A DNA stretch of 64,000 nt, taken from Mariniphaga sp041687255. GTDB taxonomy: Bacteria > Bacteroidota > Bacteroidia > Bacteroidales > Prolixibacteraceae. The notes under the pieces are model-generated. The model made no database searches. It saw only the letters and a program-made list of their open reading frames with translations, and was not told where the DNA came from. The translations under genes were made by a program, and so were the position numbers. Below, piece after piece: positions 42,377 through 51,189 of this stretch. Numbering within the stretch: position 1 is the first letter of the stretch; every line of letters begins with the position of its first letter. The DNA lies in assembly GCA_041687255.1 (NCBI GenBank), contig JAWLCL010000006.1:62001-126000 (forward strand). The letters are read 5' to 3'.

Positions 42377-44689
42377 TTATTCTTTGATTTTAAGCCGGGC
42401 AAATTTCAGCAGAAGTTGTTTATTACCTGCATTATGAAAGAAAACAGTAGCTTTTTTGTTGGGAGAAACCCCTTCCACCTTTAACACTTTTCCCACACCG
42501 AAACGTTGGTGTTCAACCACCATTCCCTGCAGGATTTTTTCCGGATCGTCCGAATCAAAAACGGCAGTTCTGCCGCCGGTGGCAGTTGTAGATTCCCGTC
42601 GGCCGGGATAATTTTCAGGTCGCCAGGGCTGTCGCACTCCCGGCTTTGAGGGTTCGGGTGCAACTGTCCGGGCTTTGTAACCAACGGTAACCTGACTTCT
42701 GGGTTGGCTTGACAATGTGAGCCCCGACGATAAGAACTTCTCATCCATTTCGATCAGAAACCGGCTTGGCGAACAAAACTCCAGGCTGCCCCACCTGTAT
42801 CGCTGACTGGCATGTGAGAACCAGGCGTTTTCCTTTGCACGGGTAAGTGCAACATAAAACAAGCGTCGCTCTTCTTCAATGGCTTCTTCCGTCATTTTCT
42901 CCTCCGACTGTGCCGAAGGAAACAGTTTTTCTTCCAGGCCTACAATGAACACATTTTTAAACTCCAGTCCTTTGGCCGAATGAATGGTCATAAGCGTTAC
43001 CTTATCCTTATCCTCTTCCTTGTCGGAATCCTGATCGGTAAGCAGCGCCACATCTTCCAGGTAATTTTCAAGTTTTGCCGGCCGGTCTTCTTCAATAGCG
43101 CTGATGCTGAATTCCTGGATTCCGTTCAGCAGTTCCTGAATGTTCTCATGGCGGCTGATTCCTTCCGGTGAACGGTCGCTGCTAAGGTCTTTCATGATGC
43201 CGGTTCTCAGGGCAATTGTTTTTGCAGCATCCCATGCATCAGCCGTAGCCACAATATCGGCAAACTCCCTTATGAGTGCGGCAAAGTTTAAAACCTTGGT
43301 CACTGTTCCCTTATTGAGCCCACGGCTATTTTCAGCCAGCCCGCAAATAATCTTCCAGATGGAGGTCTCATTTTCCACAGCCGCCGACTCCAGCTTTGCC
43401 AGGGTCGTCTGACCAATCCCCCGTGCCGGATAATTGATGATGCGCTTAAGCGCTTCGCTGTCCCAGGGATTGATAACCAGCCTGAAATAAGCCAGCAAAT
43501 CTTTTATTTCCTTCCTCTGATAGAAACTCAGTCCGCCATATATCTTATAGGGGATGTTCCGTTTACGCAAGGCTTCCTCGAAAATCCTGGATTGTGCATT
43601 GGTACGGTACAAAATGGCATAATCCATATTTTTGTAATGCTCACGAAGCTGGGTTTCAGCAATCTCCTGTGCCACCAGAAATCCTTCTTCATTATCGGTC
43701 AGCGCAGTAATTACCTTAATGTTCCTTCCCAACGTATTCTCAGAAAATACTTTTTTAGGTATCTGTCGTTTATTTTTGGCAATTATGCTGTTTGCGGCAT
43801 TAACAATCACCTGGCTGGAGCGGTAATTTTGTTCCAGCTTGAATATTTTATGGTCGGGGTAATCTTTCTGGAAACTCAGTATGTTTTCAATACGGGCGCC
43901 CCTGAACGAATAAATACTTTGAGCGTCGTCGCCCACCACACAGATATTTTTATGCCTCGCCGCCAGTTTTTTTATAATCAGGTATTGGGAGAAGTTGGTG
44001 TCCTGGTATTCATCAACAAGGATGTAGTCGAACCGCTGCTGGTATCGTTCCATCACTTCCGGATGATCGCGGAAGAGCAGGTTCGTAATCAGCAGCAAAT
44101 CGTCGAAATCCATAGCTCCTGAAAGCCGGCACCGTTTTGCATATTCCTTGTAAATTTCAGAAATGGCCGGCATGCGCATACTTTTATCTGTAGTTCTGAT
44201 TTCAGCATTGTTGGCATAAGCCTGAGGTGTTATCAGGTTGTTTTTTGCCATTGAAATCCGTGAAGCCACCGTTCCCGGCTTATAGGTTTTATCATCCAGC
44301 TCAAAACCTTTAATGATTGCTTTTATAAGGCTTTTGCTGTCGGCCGAATCAAATATTGTAAAATTGGAAGGATAACCAATTATTTCATGTTCGGTACGCA
44401 GTATACGTGCAAATACCGAATGAAAAGTACCCATCCAGAGGTAGCGTGTCAAACCTTCGCCCATCACAGAAGCAATGCGTTCTTTCATTTCGCGTGCTGC
44501 CTTGTTGGTGAATGTCAGTGCAAGTATGGTTGACGGTCGTGCACCCTGCTTGAGCAAGTGGGCAATGCGGTAAGTCAGCACCCGGGTTTTTCCTGAACCT
44601 GCACCCGCAATAATCAGGGATGGACCTTCGGTTGAAACAACTGCTTCCTGCTGAACTTTATTTAAATCTTTGAGGTAATCGAAAATCAT
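42377..44689 (-). CDS. UvrD/PcrA-type 3'-5' DNA helicase
   Basis: Superfamily-1A helicase of 770 residues acting in excision repair and fork maintenance. Motif I A-G-A-G-S-G-K-T-R, motif Ia L-A-L-T-F-T-N-K-A-A, motif II D-E-Y-Q-D-T-N, motif III G-D-D-A-Q-S-I-Y-S-F-R-G-A, motif IV L-E-Q-N-Y-R-S-S, motif V T-I-H-S-A-K-G-L-E-F and motif VI V-A-L-T-R-A. The C-terminal tail has the V-E-H-Q-R-F-G-V-G-K-V PcrA-type tudor segment. I do not assign uvrD versus pcrA. Confidence 0.95.
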   Translation of the reverse strand: MIFDYLKDLNKVQQEAVVSTEGPSLIIAGAGSGKTRVLTYRIAHLLKQGARPSTILALTFTNKAAREMKERIASVMGEGLTRYLWMGTFHSVFARILRTEHEIIGYPSNFTIFDSADSKSLIKAIIKGFELDDKTYKPGTVASRISMAKNNLITPQAYANNAEIRTTDKSMRMPAISEIYKEYAKRCRLSGAMDFDDLLLITNLLFRDHPEVMERYQQRFDYILVDEYQDTNFSQYLIIKKLAARHKNICVVGDDAQSIYSFRGARIENILSFQKDYPDHKIFKLEQNYRSSQVIVNAANSIIAKNKRQIPKKVFSENTLGRNIKVITALTDNEEGFLVAQEIAETQLREHYKNMDYAILYRTNAQSRIFEEALRKRNIPYKIYGGLSFYQRKEIKDLLAYFRLVINPWDSEALKRIINYPARGIGQTTLAKLESAAVENETSIWKIICGLAENSRGLNKGTVTKVLNFAALIREFADIVATADAWDAAKTIALRTGIMKDLSSDRSPEGISRHENIQELLNGIQEFSISAIEEDRPAKLENYLEDVALLTDQDSDKEEDKDKVTLMTIHSAKGLEFKNVFIVGLEEKLFPSAQSEEKMTEEAIEEERRLFYVALTRAKENAWFSHASQRYRWGSLEFCSPSRFLIEMDEKFLSSGLTLSSQPRSQVTVGYKARTVAPEPSKPGVRQPWRPENYPGRRESTTATGGRTAVFDSDDPEKILQGMVVEHQRFGVGKVLKVEGVSPNKKATVFFHNAGNKQLLLKFARLKIKE

Positions 44690-44713
44690 TCAAATCAGTA
44701 TCTAATAAAAAGG

Positions 44714-44721
44714 CAAAAATA
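44714..44721 (-). promoter_or_regulatory. Candidate -7 box for the helicase gene
   Basis: Minus strand TATTTTTG, an exact TAnnTTTG about 25 nt before the ATG. No good -33 box. Confidence 0.4.
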
Positions 44722-44876
44722 TAAGTTGTTTTGCGGAATCCCATTTTTAATCGGTTCAATTTTCAACAACTTTTACCCAAAGCCTATTTTAAAGGGAAAA
44801 ATGAATTTTTGAAGTTATCAAAACAATTAAATTAAAATTATACGTTAATATTGTAGCTCAAAGCATCGTGGGATTT

Positions 44877-46193
44877 ATGAAACACAAAAACAAATTATTC
44901 TTTTTGATGGTTGTTCTGTTTATGTGGAGCGTTTCGGCGCATGCACAAATTTCTGCTCCAGGCTCTTCTGCCGCTGTACAAACAGAATATCCTTCTTTTC
45001 CGGAAACCGACAGTATTTTTGTTTTCTGCACTGCCGTTGAAGGAACACAGGCAGCCACCCTGGAGGCACAAACATCATTAACGGGAACAAAAACCTTCCT
45101 GTGGGAAAAATACAATTCTGTTTCAGGAGATTATGAATTTTTCTTTTCCGAAAGTTTAGAAGAGATGCAATCGTCGGTTACCGGATTAGAAAACGGAGGT
45201 TACCGTGTTACCATTACCCAGGGAGAAACAACAGAGATTCACCGGAGCTGGGTATTTAACCAAATCCTCACCGCAGAAGCTTCAGATTCAATAGTCGATT
45301 GTGAATCATTCATACTTCAGGGAAGTTTTACAAATCCGGCAATGAATTATTACGAGCCTTCGACAAATACCCCCCTTGAGGTTTTTCAGAACATTCAGGT
45401 ACAATGGCTGCAGGATCAAACAATAGTGGGAAGTGCACTGGAACAGACAGTGTTTAATCCACCGGCCGCAGATACGGAATATACCCTAAGGGTTTACGAT
45501 CGGTTTGGCTGCGAAGCAACAAGTTCAACTGTTTATGAATCCATTGTTCCTAAAGCACAATTTAGCATCGATTTAGGAGAACAGCAGAACAATAATGAAC
45601 TGGGGGCCCCTCTCACCGTCCGCTTTATTAATGAGTCGGAAAATGGAGACGCCGGTCTGTATGAATGGTTTTTCTACCGTGACCTGGAGGAAATTAAGCA
45701 GGAGTCGGAGAACTCCCAGCAACCCATCGACAGTATAATGATTGTTGCTTATGATGACAACCCTACATATACCTATGAAAATACCGGAACTTATATGGTT
45801 AAACTGGTAGCGAAAAATATATCAGAATTCCATACTTGCGTCGACACATTCTTTATGCCGGAATACATAATTATTGACCCATCATTCATTGAAGCTCCAA
45901 ATGTGTTTACCCCTGATGGAGATAACATCAACGATGAGTTTGTCATAAAGTTCCAATCGATGCAAAGTATAAGCATACAGATATTCAACCGCTGGGGCAA
46001 ACGCATTCATTTCTATGAAAACAACAACGTGCGTAGTTTTGAAGAATCGTTCGATGCCGCTGTATGGGACGGAAGAATGGGAGGTCGATATGCCAGTCCG
46101 GGTGTTTATTACTATGTTGTTGAAGGGCGCGGCCGTGATAATGAAATCAGGAGGGCCAAAGGATTCTTTCACTTGTTCAGGGGGAAAGATTAA
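44877..46193 (+). CDS. Secreted protein with gliding-motility-type (type B) C-terminal domain
   Basis: 438 residues. Signal peptide (hydrophobic 6-20, cleavage after A-H-A-Q), Ig/PKD-like beta domains (an N-P-T-Y-T-Y-E-N-T-G-T-Y-M-V-K-L-V-A PKD signature near 300), then the C-terminal type-B sorting domain: P-N-V-F-T-P-D-G-D-N-I-N-D-E-F, I-F-N-R-W-G-K-R-I, W-D-G-R and S-P-G-V-Y-Y-Y-V-V. This CTD targets export by the type IX system and surface attachment. The cargo function is unknown. A GTG at 44868 would add three residues. Confidence 0.92.
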   Translation: MKHKNKLFFLMVVLFMWSVSAHAQISAPGSSAAVQTEYPSFPETDSIFVFCTAVEGTQAATLEAQTSLTGTKTFLWEKYNSVSGDYEFFFSESLEEMQSSVTGLENGGYRVTITQGETTEIHRSWVFNQILTAEASDSIVDCESFILQGSFTNPAMNYYEPSTNTPLEVFQNIQVQWLQDQTIVGSALEQTVFNPPAADTEYTLRVYDRFGCEATSSTVYESIVPKAQFSIDLGEQQNNNELGAPLTVRFINESENGDAGLYEWFFYRDLEEIKQESENSQQPIDSIMIVAYDDNPTYTYENTGTYMVKLVAKNISEFHTCVDTFFMPEYIIIDPSFIEAPNVFTPDGDNINDEFVIKFQSMQSISIQIFNRWGKRIHFYENNNVRSFEESFDAAVWDGRMGGRYASPGVYYYVVEGRGRDNEIRRAKGFFHLFRGKD

Positions 46194-46204
46194 ACAGGCA
46201 GCAT

Positions 46205-47152
46205 TTACAGCTGTTGCGGCATTGAGAACCGGAAGGTGCTTCCCTTACCTTCCTCCGATTGCAGTTTAATCTCTCCGTCGAGTTGCAGGGCGTATGCTTT
46301 TGCAATCGACAATCCCAGACCTGAGCCTTCATACGGACTGGTTAAGGTTAAGTCGGCCCGGATAAAACGATCGAAAATCTGTTTTTGAAGTTCCTCAGGT
46401 ATCCCTATTCCGCTGTCCTTAACATAAAACATAATCCGCTTGTTTTCCAAATAACATCCCAATTCCACTGTCCCTTTATTTGTAAACTTGATTGCATTCT
46501 TCAGAAAAACTTTTAAAATTGATTTCAGTTTGCTTTCATCTGTTTTTATAAAAAAGTAGGTTTCCGGCAATTGAGCATATATTTTAAGTTTCAAACCTTT
46601 CTTTTCGGCAGCAGGAAGATGTTGTTCATACAAGCTGTCAATCAGTTTCTTCAGGTCAAATTCAGTTCTATGAACCTGCAACTGATTGGATTCTATCTGC
46701 GAAATTTCAATGATGTCACTAAGGGTTTCAAGCATCCTTTCGCTGCTTATTTTCAGGTAGTCAAGGTAATCCTGATGCTGCTCCTTATCAAAATCAGGCT
46801 CTTCCAGCAAATCCACAAATCCCAGGATCCCATTCATGGGAGTACGTATTTCATGGCTTAAGTTTGCCAGAAAAGCTGATTTCAGCCGTTCGCTGTCTTC
46901 AGCTTTTTTCTTTGCTATCAAAAGGTGTTTTTTAATTTCCTGCTGCCGGCTTCGGTAATACCGGGCAATCAAATAAATGACAAAGGAACTTAATAAAACA
47001 AAGACGATTCCTTTAAATGACTGCACCCGTGAAAGTTTATCAAGATCTGAGACAAAAAGTTTAACAAATATGTCCGATAATAAAATCCAAATTACCCCCA
47101 GAACAAGATATATAAGAGTAATCCCTGTTTCAAACTGAACCTTTTTTCCCAT
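46205..47152 (-). CDS. Sensor histidine kinase
   Basis: 315 residues. Two membrane helices (about 10-31 and 47-64) with a very short periplasmic loop, then a HisKA domain with the phospho-acceptor H100 in S-H-E-I-R-T-P and a HATPase domain with K-N-A-I-K-F-T (N box), D-S-G-I-G-I-P (G1) and G-S-G-L-G-L-S (G2). The tiny loop suggests it senses inside the membrane or the cytosol. No response regulator adjoins it; the closest is the sigma-54 activator at 55051, which is an unsupported guess as partner. Confidence 0.93.
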   Translation of the reverse strand: MGKKVQFETGITLIYLVLGVIWILLSDIFVKLFVSDLDKLSRVQSFKGIVFVLLSSFVIYLIARYYRSRQQEIKKHLLIAKKKAEDSERLKSAFLANLSHEIRTPMNGILGFVDLLEEPDFDKEQHQDYLDYLKISSERMLETLSDIIEISQIESNQLQVHRTEFDLKKLIDSLYEQHLPAAEKKGLKLKIYAQLPETYFFIKTDESKLKSILKVFLKNAIKFTNKGTVELGCYLENKRIMFYVKDSGIGIPEELQKQIFDRFIRADLTLTSPYEGSGLGLSIAKAYALQLDGEIKLQSEEGKGSTFRFSMPQQL

Positions 47153-47178
47153 TTTCTGCCGGTTGTTAGTTCTGCAAC

Positions 47179-47186
47179 CAAAGGTA
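47179..47186 (-). promoter_or_regulatory. Candidate -7 box for the histidine kinase gene
   Basis: Minus strand TACCTTTG, exact TAnnTTTG, 27 nt before the ATG. No -33 box seen. Confidence 0.4.
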
Positions 47187-47212
47187 TGGAAAAATTTCCG
47201 GCTGTGTCATCA

Positions 47213-48739
47213 TCATCCCGGAACAGAATAATATATTCCGGCACCCGGCCCAAGAGGAATTCCCAACAGGAGCCAAACTATAAGCACTATTATCCAAATC
47301 GCCAAAAACACCATGGTATACGGCAACATTGCAGCCACAATGGTACCAATACCAGCCTTTGGCTCGTATTTTTGAAAGAAGGCGATGATTAACGCAAAAA
47401 AGCTCATCATCGGAGAAATAACATTAGTAACACTGTCGCCAATGCGGTAAACCACCTGCGACAGTTCGGGAGAATAGCCCATAATCATGAACATGGGAAT
47501 AAATACAGGAGCAAGAATGGCCCATTTGGCAGATGCACTTCCCATCAACATATTCACGCCTGCTGAAAGCAAAATGAACAGAATCATCAGGGGAATTAAT
47601 CCCAGGTTTGACGACATCAGCACATCGGCTCCTTCAACAGCCAGTATTATCCCCAGATTGCTCCATTTAAAATAAGCGACAAACTGGGCTGCAAAAAATA
47701 CCAAAACAAGGTAGGTAGCCAGGGTTTTCATTGAATCGGCCATCCCCTTCATAACATCAGCATCGTTTTTATATACTCCCACAGTGAATCCATAAGCCAG
47801 GCCCATAGCCCCGGCAGTAATAAAAAGCATGGCAACTACTCCTTTGATTAAAGGAGAATCAAGAAATCCGCCCCCTGCAGAACGAAAAAAACCATCCTCC
47901 GGAATGATACCTATAAGAGTTACTGCCAAAATCACCAAAAAGGCAATACCTGCCATTAACAATCCTTTTTTCTCCAAAGGTGTCAACCTTACAATTGTAC
48001 TCTCATGCTCTTCGATATCGCCGGTATATTTACCCAACCGTGGTTCCACCAGTTTCTCGGTTACGAATGTTCCGGCAAATGCTATTATAAAAGTGGAGGC
48101 TACCATAAAATAATAATTCGCTGTAGCATTTACTTCATATGCGGGATCAAGAATACGGGCAGCCTCCTGTGACAGACCAGCCAGTAGGGGATCAATCGTT
48201 CCAAGCACAAGGTTGGCGCTGAAGCCGCCTGAAACACCTGCAAAAGCAGCTGCCATTCCCGCAATGGGATGCCGGCCCACAGCAATGAAGATGACACCGG
48301 CCATCGGAATTAATAATACATACCCGATATCAGAAGCTACATTGGAAATGATTCCAGCAAACACTATAACGAAAGTTAGCAGGTGACGGGGTGAATTCAA
48401 CACCAGCAGCCGGATGAGCGTATGCACAAGGCCGCTCTTTTCAGCAATGCCAATTCCAAGCATGGCTACCATAACAATTCCCAGCGGTGCAAATCCGGTA
48501 TAGTTGTCCACCATTTCAAGCAGAATGCGGTGAACTCCTTCTTTCGACAATAAATTAACCGGTCTGACTGTTTCTCCCGTTCCCGGATGAATAACCTCCC
48601 ACCCCATTAAATGACCGATGAATGAAATGACCAAAGCACTTAGTGCAAACAAGGCAAATAATGTTGCCGGATGTGGCAGCGCATTTCCTGCCCGTTCAGT
48701 CCAGTTTAATACCTTCTGAAAAAGACCTGTTTTCTTCAT
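47213..48739 (-). CDS. AbgT-family transporter
   Basis: 508-residue inner-membrane protein with about eleven to thirteen hydrophobic segments. N-R-A-G-N-A-L-P-H-P-type start (here E-R-A-G-N-A-L-P-H-P), G-I-G-I-A-E-K-S-G-L, and the C-terminal S-S-G-x-N-M-type repeats (L-L-S-A-G-V-N-M-L-M-G-S-A-S-A-K-W) match AbgT (p-aminobenzoyl-glutamate importers; some members efflux sulfonamides). It begins 22 nt after the ureohydrolase gene, so the two are probably cotranscribed; its substrate here may be related to that pathway, but this is inference. Confidence 0.92.
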   Translation of the reverse strand: MKKTGLFQKVLNWTERAGNALPHPATLFALFALSALVISFIGHLMGWEVIHPGTGETVRPVNLLSKEGVHRILLEMVDNYTGFAPLGIVMVAMLGIGIAEKSGLVHTLIRLLVLNSPRHLLTFVIVFAGIISNVASDIGYVLLIPMAGVIFIAVGRHPIAGMAAAFAGVSGGFSANLVLGTIDPLLAGLSQEAARILDPAYEVNATANYYFMVASTFIIAFAGTFVTEKLVEPRLGKYTGDIEEHESTIVRLTPLEKKGLLMAGIAFLVILAVTLIGIIPEDGFFRSAGGGFLDSPLIKGVVAMLFITAGAMGLAYGFTVGVYKNDADVMKGMADSMKTLATYLVLVFFAAQFVAYFKWSNLGIILAVEGADVLMSSNLGLIPLMILFILLSAGVNMLMGSASAKWAILAPVFIPMFMIMGYSPELSQVVYRIGDSVTNVISPMMSFFALIIAFFQKYEPKAGIGTIVAAMLPYTMVFLAIWIIVLIVWLLLGIPLGPGAGIYYSVPG

Positions 48740-48761
48740 TTTGTAAATATTTTCAACACCA

Positions 48762-49811
48762 TTAAATTAGGCCCTGGGAACGGCCGGTAAGGTTACTCAG
48801 TTTATATATGATTCGTGCGCCTACATTTGAATCCCACATATGATCGGCTGTTTCGCAAACATCAAACCCAATAATACGACGCCCGCTTTCCACCAGCTTT
48901 TTAATAAGAAAACCCACTTCATGAAAATCGAAGCCTCCCGGAACCGGAGTGCCGGTATTAGGGCACAGTTTAGGATCAAGTCCATCAATATCAAAGCTTA
49001 TATACACATCCGGTGGCAGCTTTTCAATGATTTCACCACACTGCACATTCCAGTTTTTTCCTCCAAACCGGTTTTCCTTTAGCTGTTGATCGTAAAAGAC
49101 AGATATCCTGTTTCCTTCTTTTTCCAATACCTCAATTTCTTCTTCACAGTAGTCACGAATTCCCACCTGCACCAGTTTGGAAACCAGGTCTTCCTTCAAT
49201 GCATTAAAAAATATTGAGGCATGCGACCACGAAAATCCTTCATAGCTGTCCCTTAAATCGAGGTGAGCATCGATTTGCAAAATGCCGAAGTTCTTGTATT
49301 TTTCTCCAATGGCTTTTATCAGACCCAGGGGCGTACTGTGATCTCCACCAATAACAGCTGCCACTTTACCTGAATCCAATACTTTTTTTGAAAGTTGATA
49401 AACCCTTTCATTCATTTCAGCACAACCGGAATTAACCTCCTGAAGTAAATTTTGCATGGAAGGATTTTTGTTAACATCACCACCCGATTCGAGAAATTCA
49501 ATGTATTCAGCAGCCAGTGGCCGCAACTTATCACGCGTGTTTAACAAGTTCTGATCTTCGGGCATCATGAATATTCCCAGCTTCCAGGCATCCGGCACAT
49601 CGGGGTCGTACAGATCGAGTTGCACCGATGCTTCCCTTATAGCCTTCGGCCCCATTGCCGTGCCTTCTCCAAACGAAACGGATACATCCCACGGAACAGG
49701 AATCAGTATAACATTTGCTGAATTTTCATTATATGGCAATCCTATGAAGTTCCCGTTTTTTAAACCTACACCGCTGGGGTTAAATTCCCCTCTATCTGCT
49801 ATGCTGTTCAT
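48762..49811 (-). CDS. Arginase/agmatinase-family ureohydrolase
   Basis: 349 residues. The binuclear Mn site is visible: G-G-D-H-S, D-A-H-L-D-L-R and S-F-D-I-D-G-L-D-P. The family includes arginase, agmatinase, formiminoglutamase and aminopropylagmatine ureohydrolase. No hut genes are near, while it is divergent from a carboxynorspermidine dehydrogenase/decarboxylase pair, so a polyamine substrate is favoured. The frame could extend to 49874, but M-N-S-I-A-D-R-G fits the family start better. The true substrate is open. Confidence 0.85.
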   Translation of the reverse strand: MNSIADRGEFNPSGVGLKNGNFIGLPYNENSANVILIPVPWDVSVSFGEGTAMGPKAIREASVQLDLYDPDVPDAWKLGIFMMPEDQNLLNTRDKLRPLAAEYIEFLESGGDVNKNPSMQNLLQEVNSGCAEMNERVYQLSKKVLDSGKVAAVIGGDHSTPLGLIKAIGEKYKNFGILQIDAHLDLRDSYEGFSWSHASIFFNALKEDLVSKLVQVGIRDYCEEEIEVLEKEGNRISVFYDQQLKENRFGGKNWNVQCGEIIEKLPPDVYISFDIDGLDPKLCPNTGTPVPGGFDFHEVGFLIKKLVESGRRIIGFDVCETADHMWDSNVGARIIYKLSNLTGRSQGLI

Positions 49812-49927
49812 CAAAATTTGTTTATTTTGCTTTAAAATATAAATACATGGTAAAACATGCGAAAATATCATCATTCGTTTAAAAAACAGTGAAATTTTAC
49901 ATGTTAATTTAAAAAACAGGAAATAAT

Positions 49928-51121
49928 ATGAGCAAAGTTTTAATTATTGGTGCCGGAGGAGTGGGCCGCGTTGTGGCCAGTAAATGTGCCGACAACCCGG
50001 ATGTATTTACAGAGATCATGCTTGCAAGCCGCACCTTGTCGAAGTGTGAAACCATTGCCCGCGAAGTGGGAAAAGGAAGAATACAGACAGCCCAGGTAAA
50101 TGCTGATAACGTACCAGAGGTAGTGGATTTAATAAACCGGTTTAAACCCGAGCTGGTAATCAATGTAGCACTTCCCTATCAGGATTTGCCAATAATGGAT
50201 GCCTGCCTTGAAACAGGAGTTAACTATCTCGATACTGCCAATTATGAACCCAAGGAAGAAGCAAAATTTGAGTACAGCTGGCAATGGGCTTACCATGAAC
50301 GATTTGCCGAAAAAGGAATTATGGCTGTTCTGGGTTGCGGTTTTGACCCAGGGGTAACCAGCATTTACACAGCCCATGCAGCAAAGCACCATTTCGATGA
50401 AATGCAGACACTTGATATTGTTGATTGTAATGCCGGCAGCCATGGTAAAGCATTTGCTACCAATTTTAACCCCGAAATCAACATCAGGGAAATTACACAA
50501 AAAGGCAAGTACTGGGAAAATGGACAGTGGGTGGAAACTGAACCCCATGCAGTGAAAAAGGTTCTTAACTATCCCGACATAGGCCCAAAAGATTCCTATC
50601 TGATTTTTCACGAGGAACTGGAATCGCTTGTGAAAAACTTCCCCACCCTTCAAAGGGCCCGTTTCTGGATGACATTTGGCCAGGAATACCTTACACATTT
50701 GAGGGTTATCCAGAATATTGGCATGGCTCGTATTGATCCTGTCAAATATAAGGGCGTGGATGTAATACCTTTGGAATTCCTGAAATATGTCCTGCCTGAC
50801 CCGGGAGAGCTTGGAGAAAATTACACGGGTGAAACTTCAATAGGATGCCGGATCAAGGGATTAAAAGACGGACAGGAAAAAACCTATTACGTGTGGAACA
50901 ACTGCAGCCACGAAAAGGCCTACCGGGAAACGGGCACACAGGCAGTTTCCTATACTACCGGAGTCCCCGCAATGCTTGGTGCAAAGATGGTACTAACCGG
51001 CAAATGGCAGGGAAAAGGCGTATTTAACGTAGAGGAATTTAATCCCGATCCTTTTATGGAGGAAATTGGAGTTCACGGGTTACCATGGCAGGATGCCGTG
51101 AATGTTGATCTTGAATTATAA
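49928..51121 (+). CDS. Saccharopine-dehydrogenase-like carboxy(nor)spermidine dehydrogenase
   Basis: 397 residues, NADPH-dependent reductive condensation of aspartate semialdehyde with a diamine. Rossmann start V-L-I-I-G-A-G-G-V-G-R-V-V, then V-I-N-V-A-L-P-Y-Q-D-L, G-C-G-F-D-P-G-V-T-S and the W-N-N-C-S-H-E-K-A-Y-R-E-T segment typical of carboxynorspermidine dehydrogenases. Followed by the matching decarboxylase. The amine could be diaminopropane, putrescine or agmatine. A terminator follows its stop codon. Confidence 0.93.
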   Translation: MSKVLIIGAGGVGRVVASKCADNPDVFTEIMLASRTLSKCETIAREVGKGRIQTAQVNADNVPEVVDLINRFKPELVINVALPYQDLPIMDACLETGVNYLDTANYEPKEEAKFEYSWQWAYHERFAEKGIMAVLGCGFDPGVTSIYTAHAAKHHFDEMQTLDIVDCNAGSHGKAFATNFNPEINIREITQKGKYWENGQWVETEPHAVKKVLNYPDIGPKDSYLIFHEELESLVKNFPTLQRARFWMTFGQEYLTHLRVIQNIGMARIDPVKYKGVDVIPLEFLKYVLPDPGELGENYTGETSIGCRIKGLKDGQEKTYYVWNNCSHEKAYRETGTQAVSYTTGVPAMLGAKMVLTGKWQGKGVFNVEEFNPDPFMEEIGVHGLPWQDAVNVDLEL

Positions 51122-51134
51122 TATTTAATAACCG

Positions 51135-51176
51135 GCACAGGAAGAAGTACCGTTGAGGAAACTTCCTGTGCTTTTT
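51135..51176 (+). terminator. Terminator between the dehydrogenase and nspC
   Basis: GCACAGGAAG pairs exactly with CTTCCTGTGC (10 bp, 17-nt loop), followed by TTTTT. It ends 14 nt before the nspC start, so it either regulates nspC by attenuation or separates it from the dehydrogenase. Confidence 0.85.
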
Positions 51177-51189
51177 AATTTCATTTGAT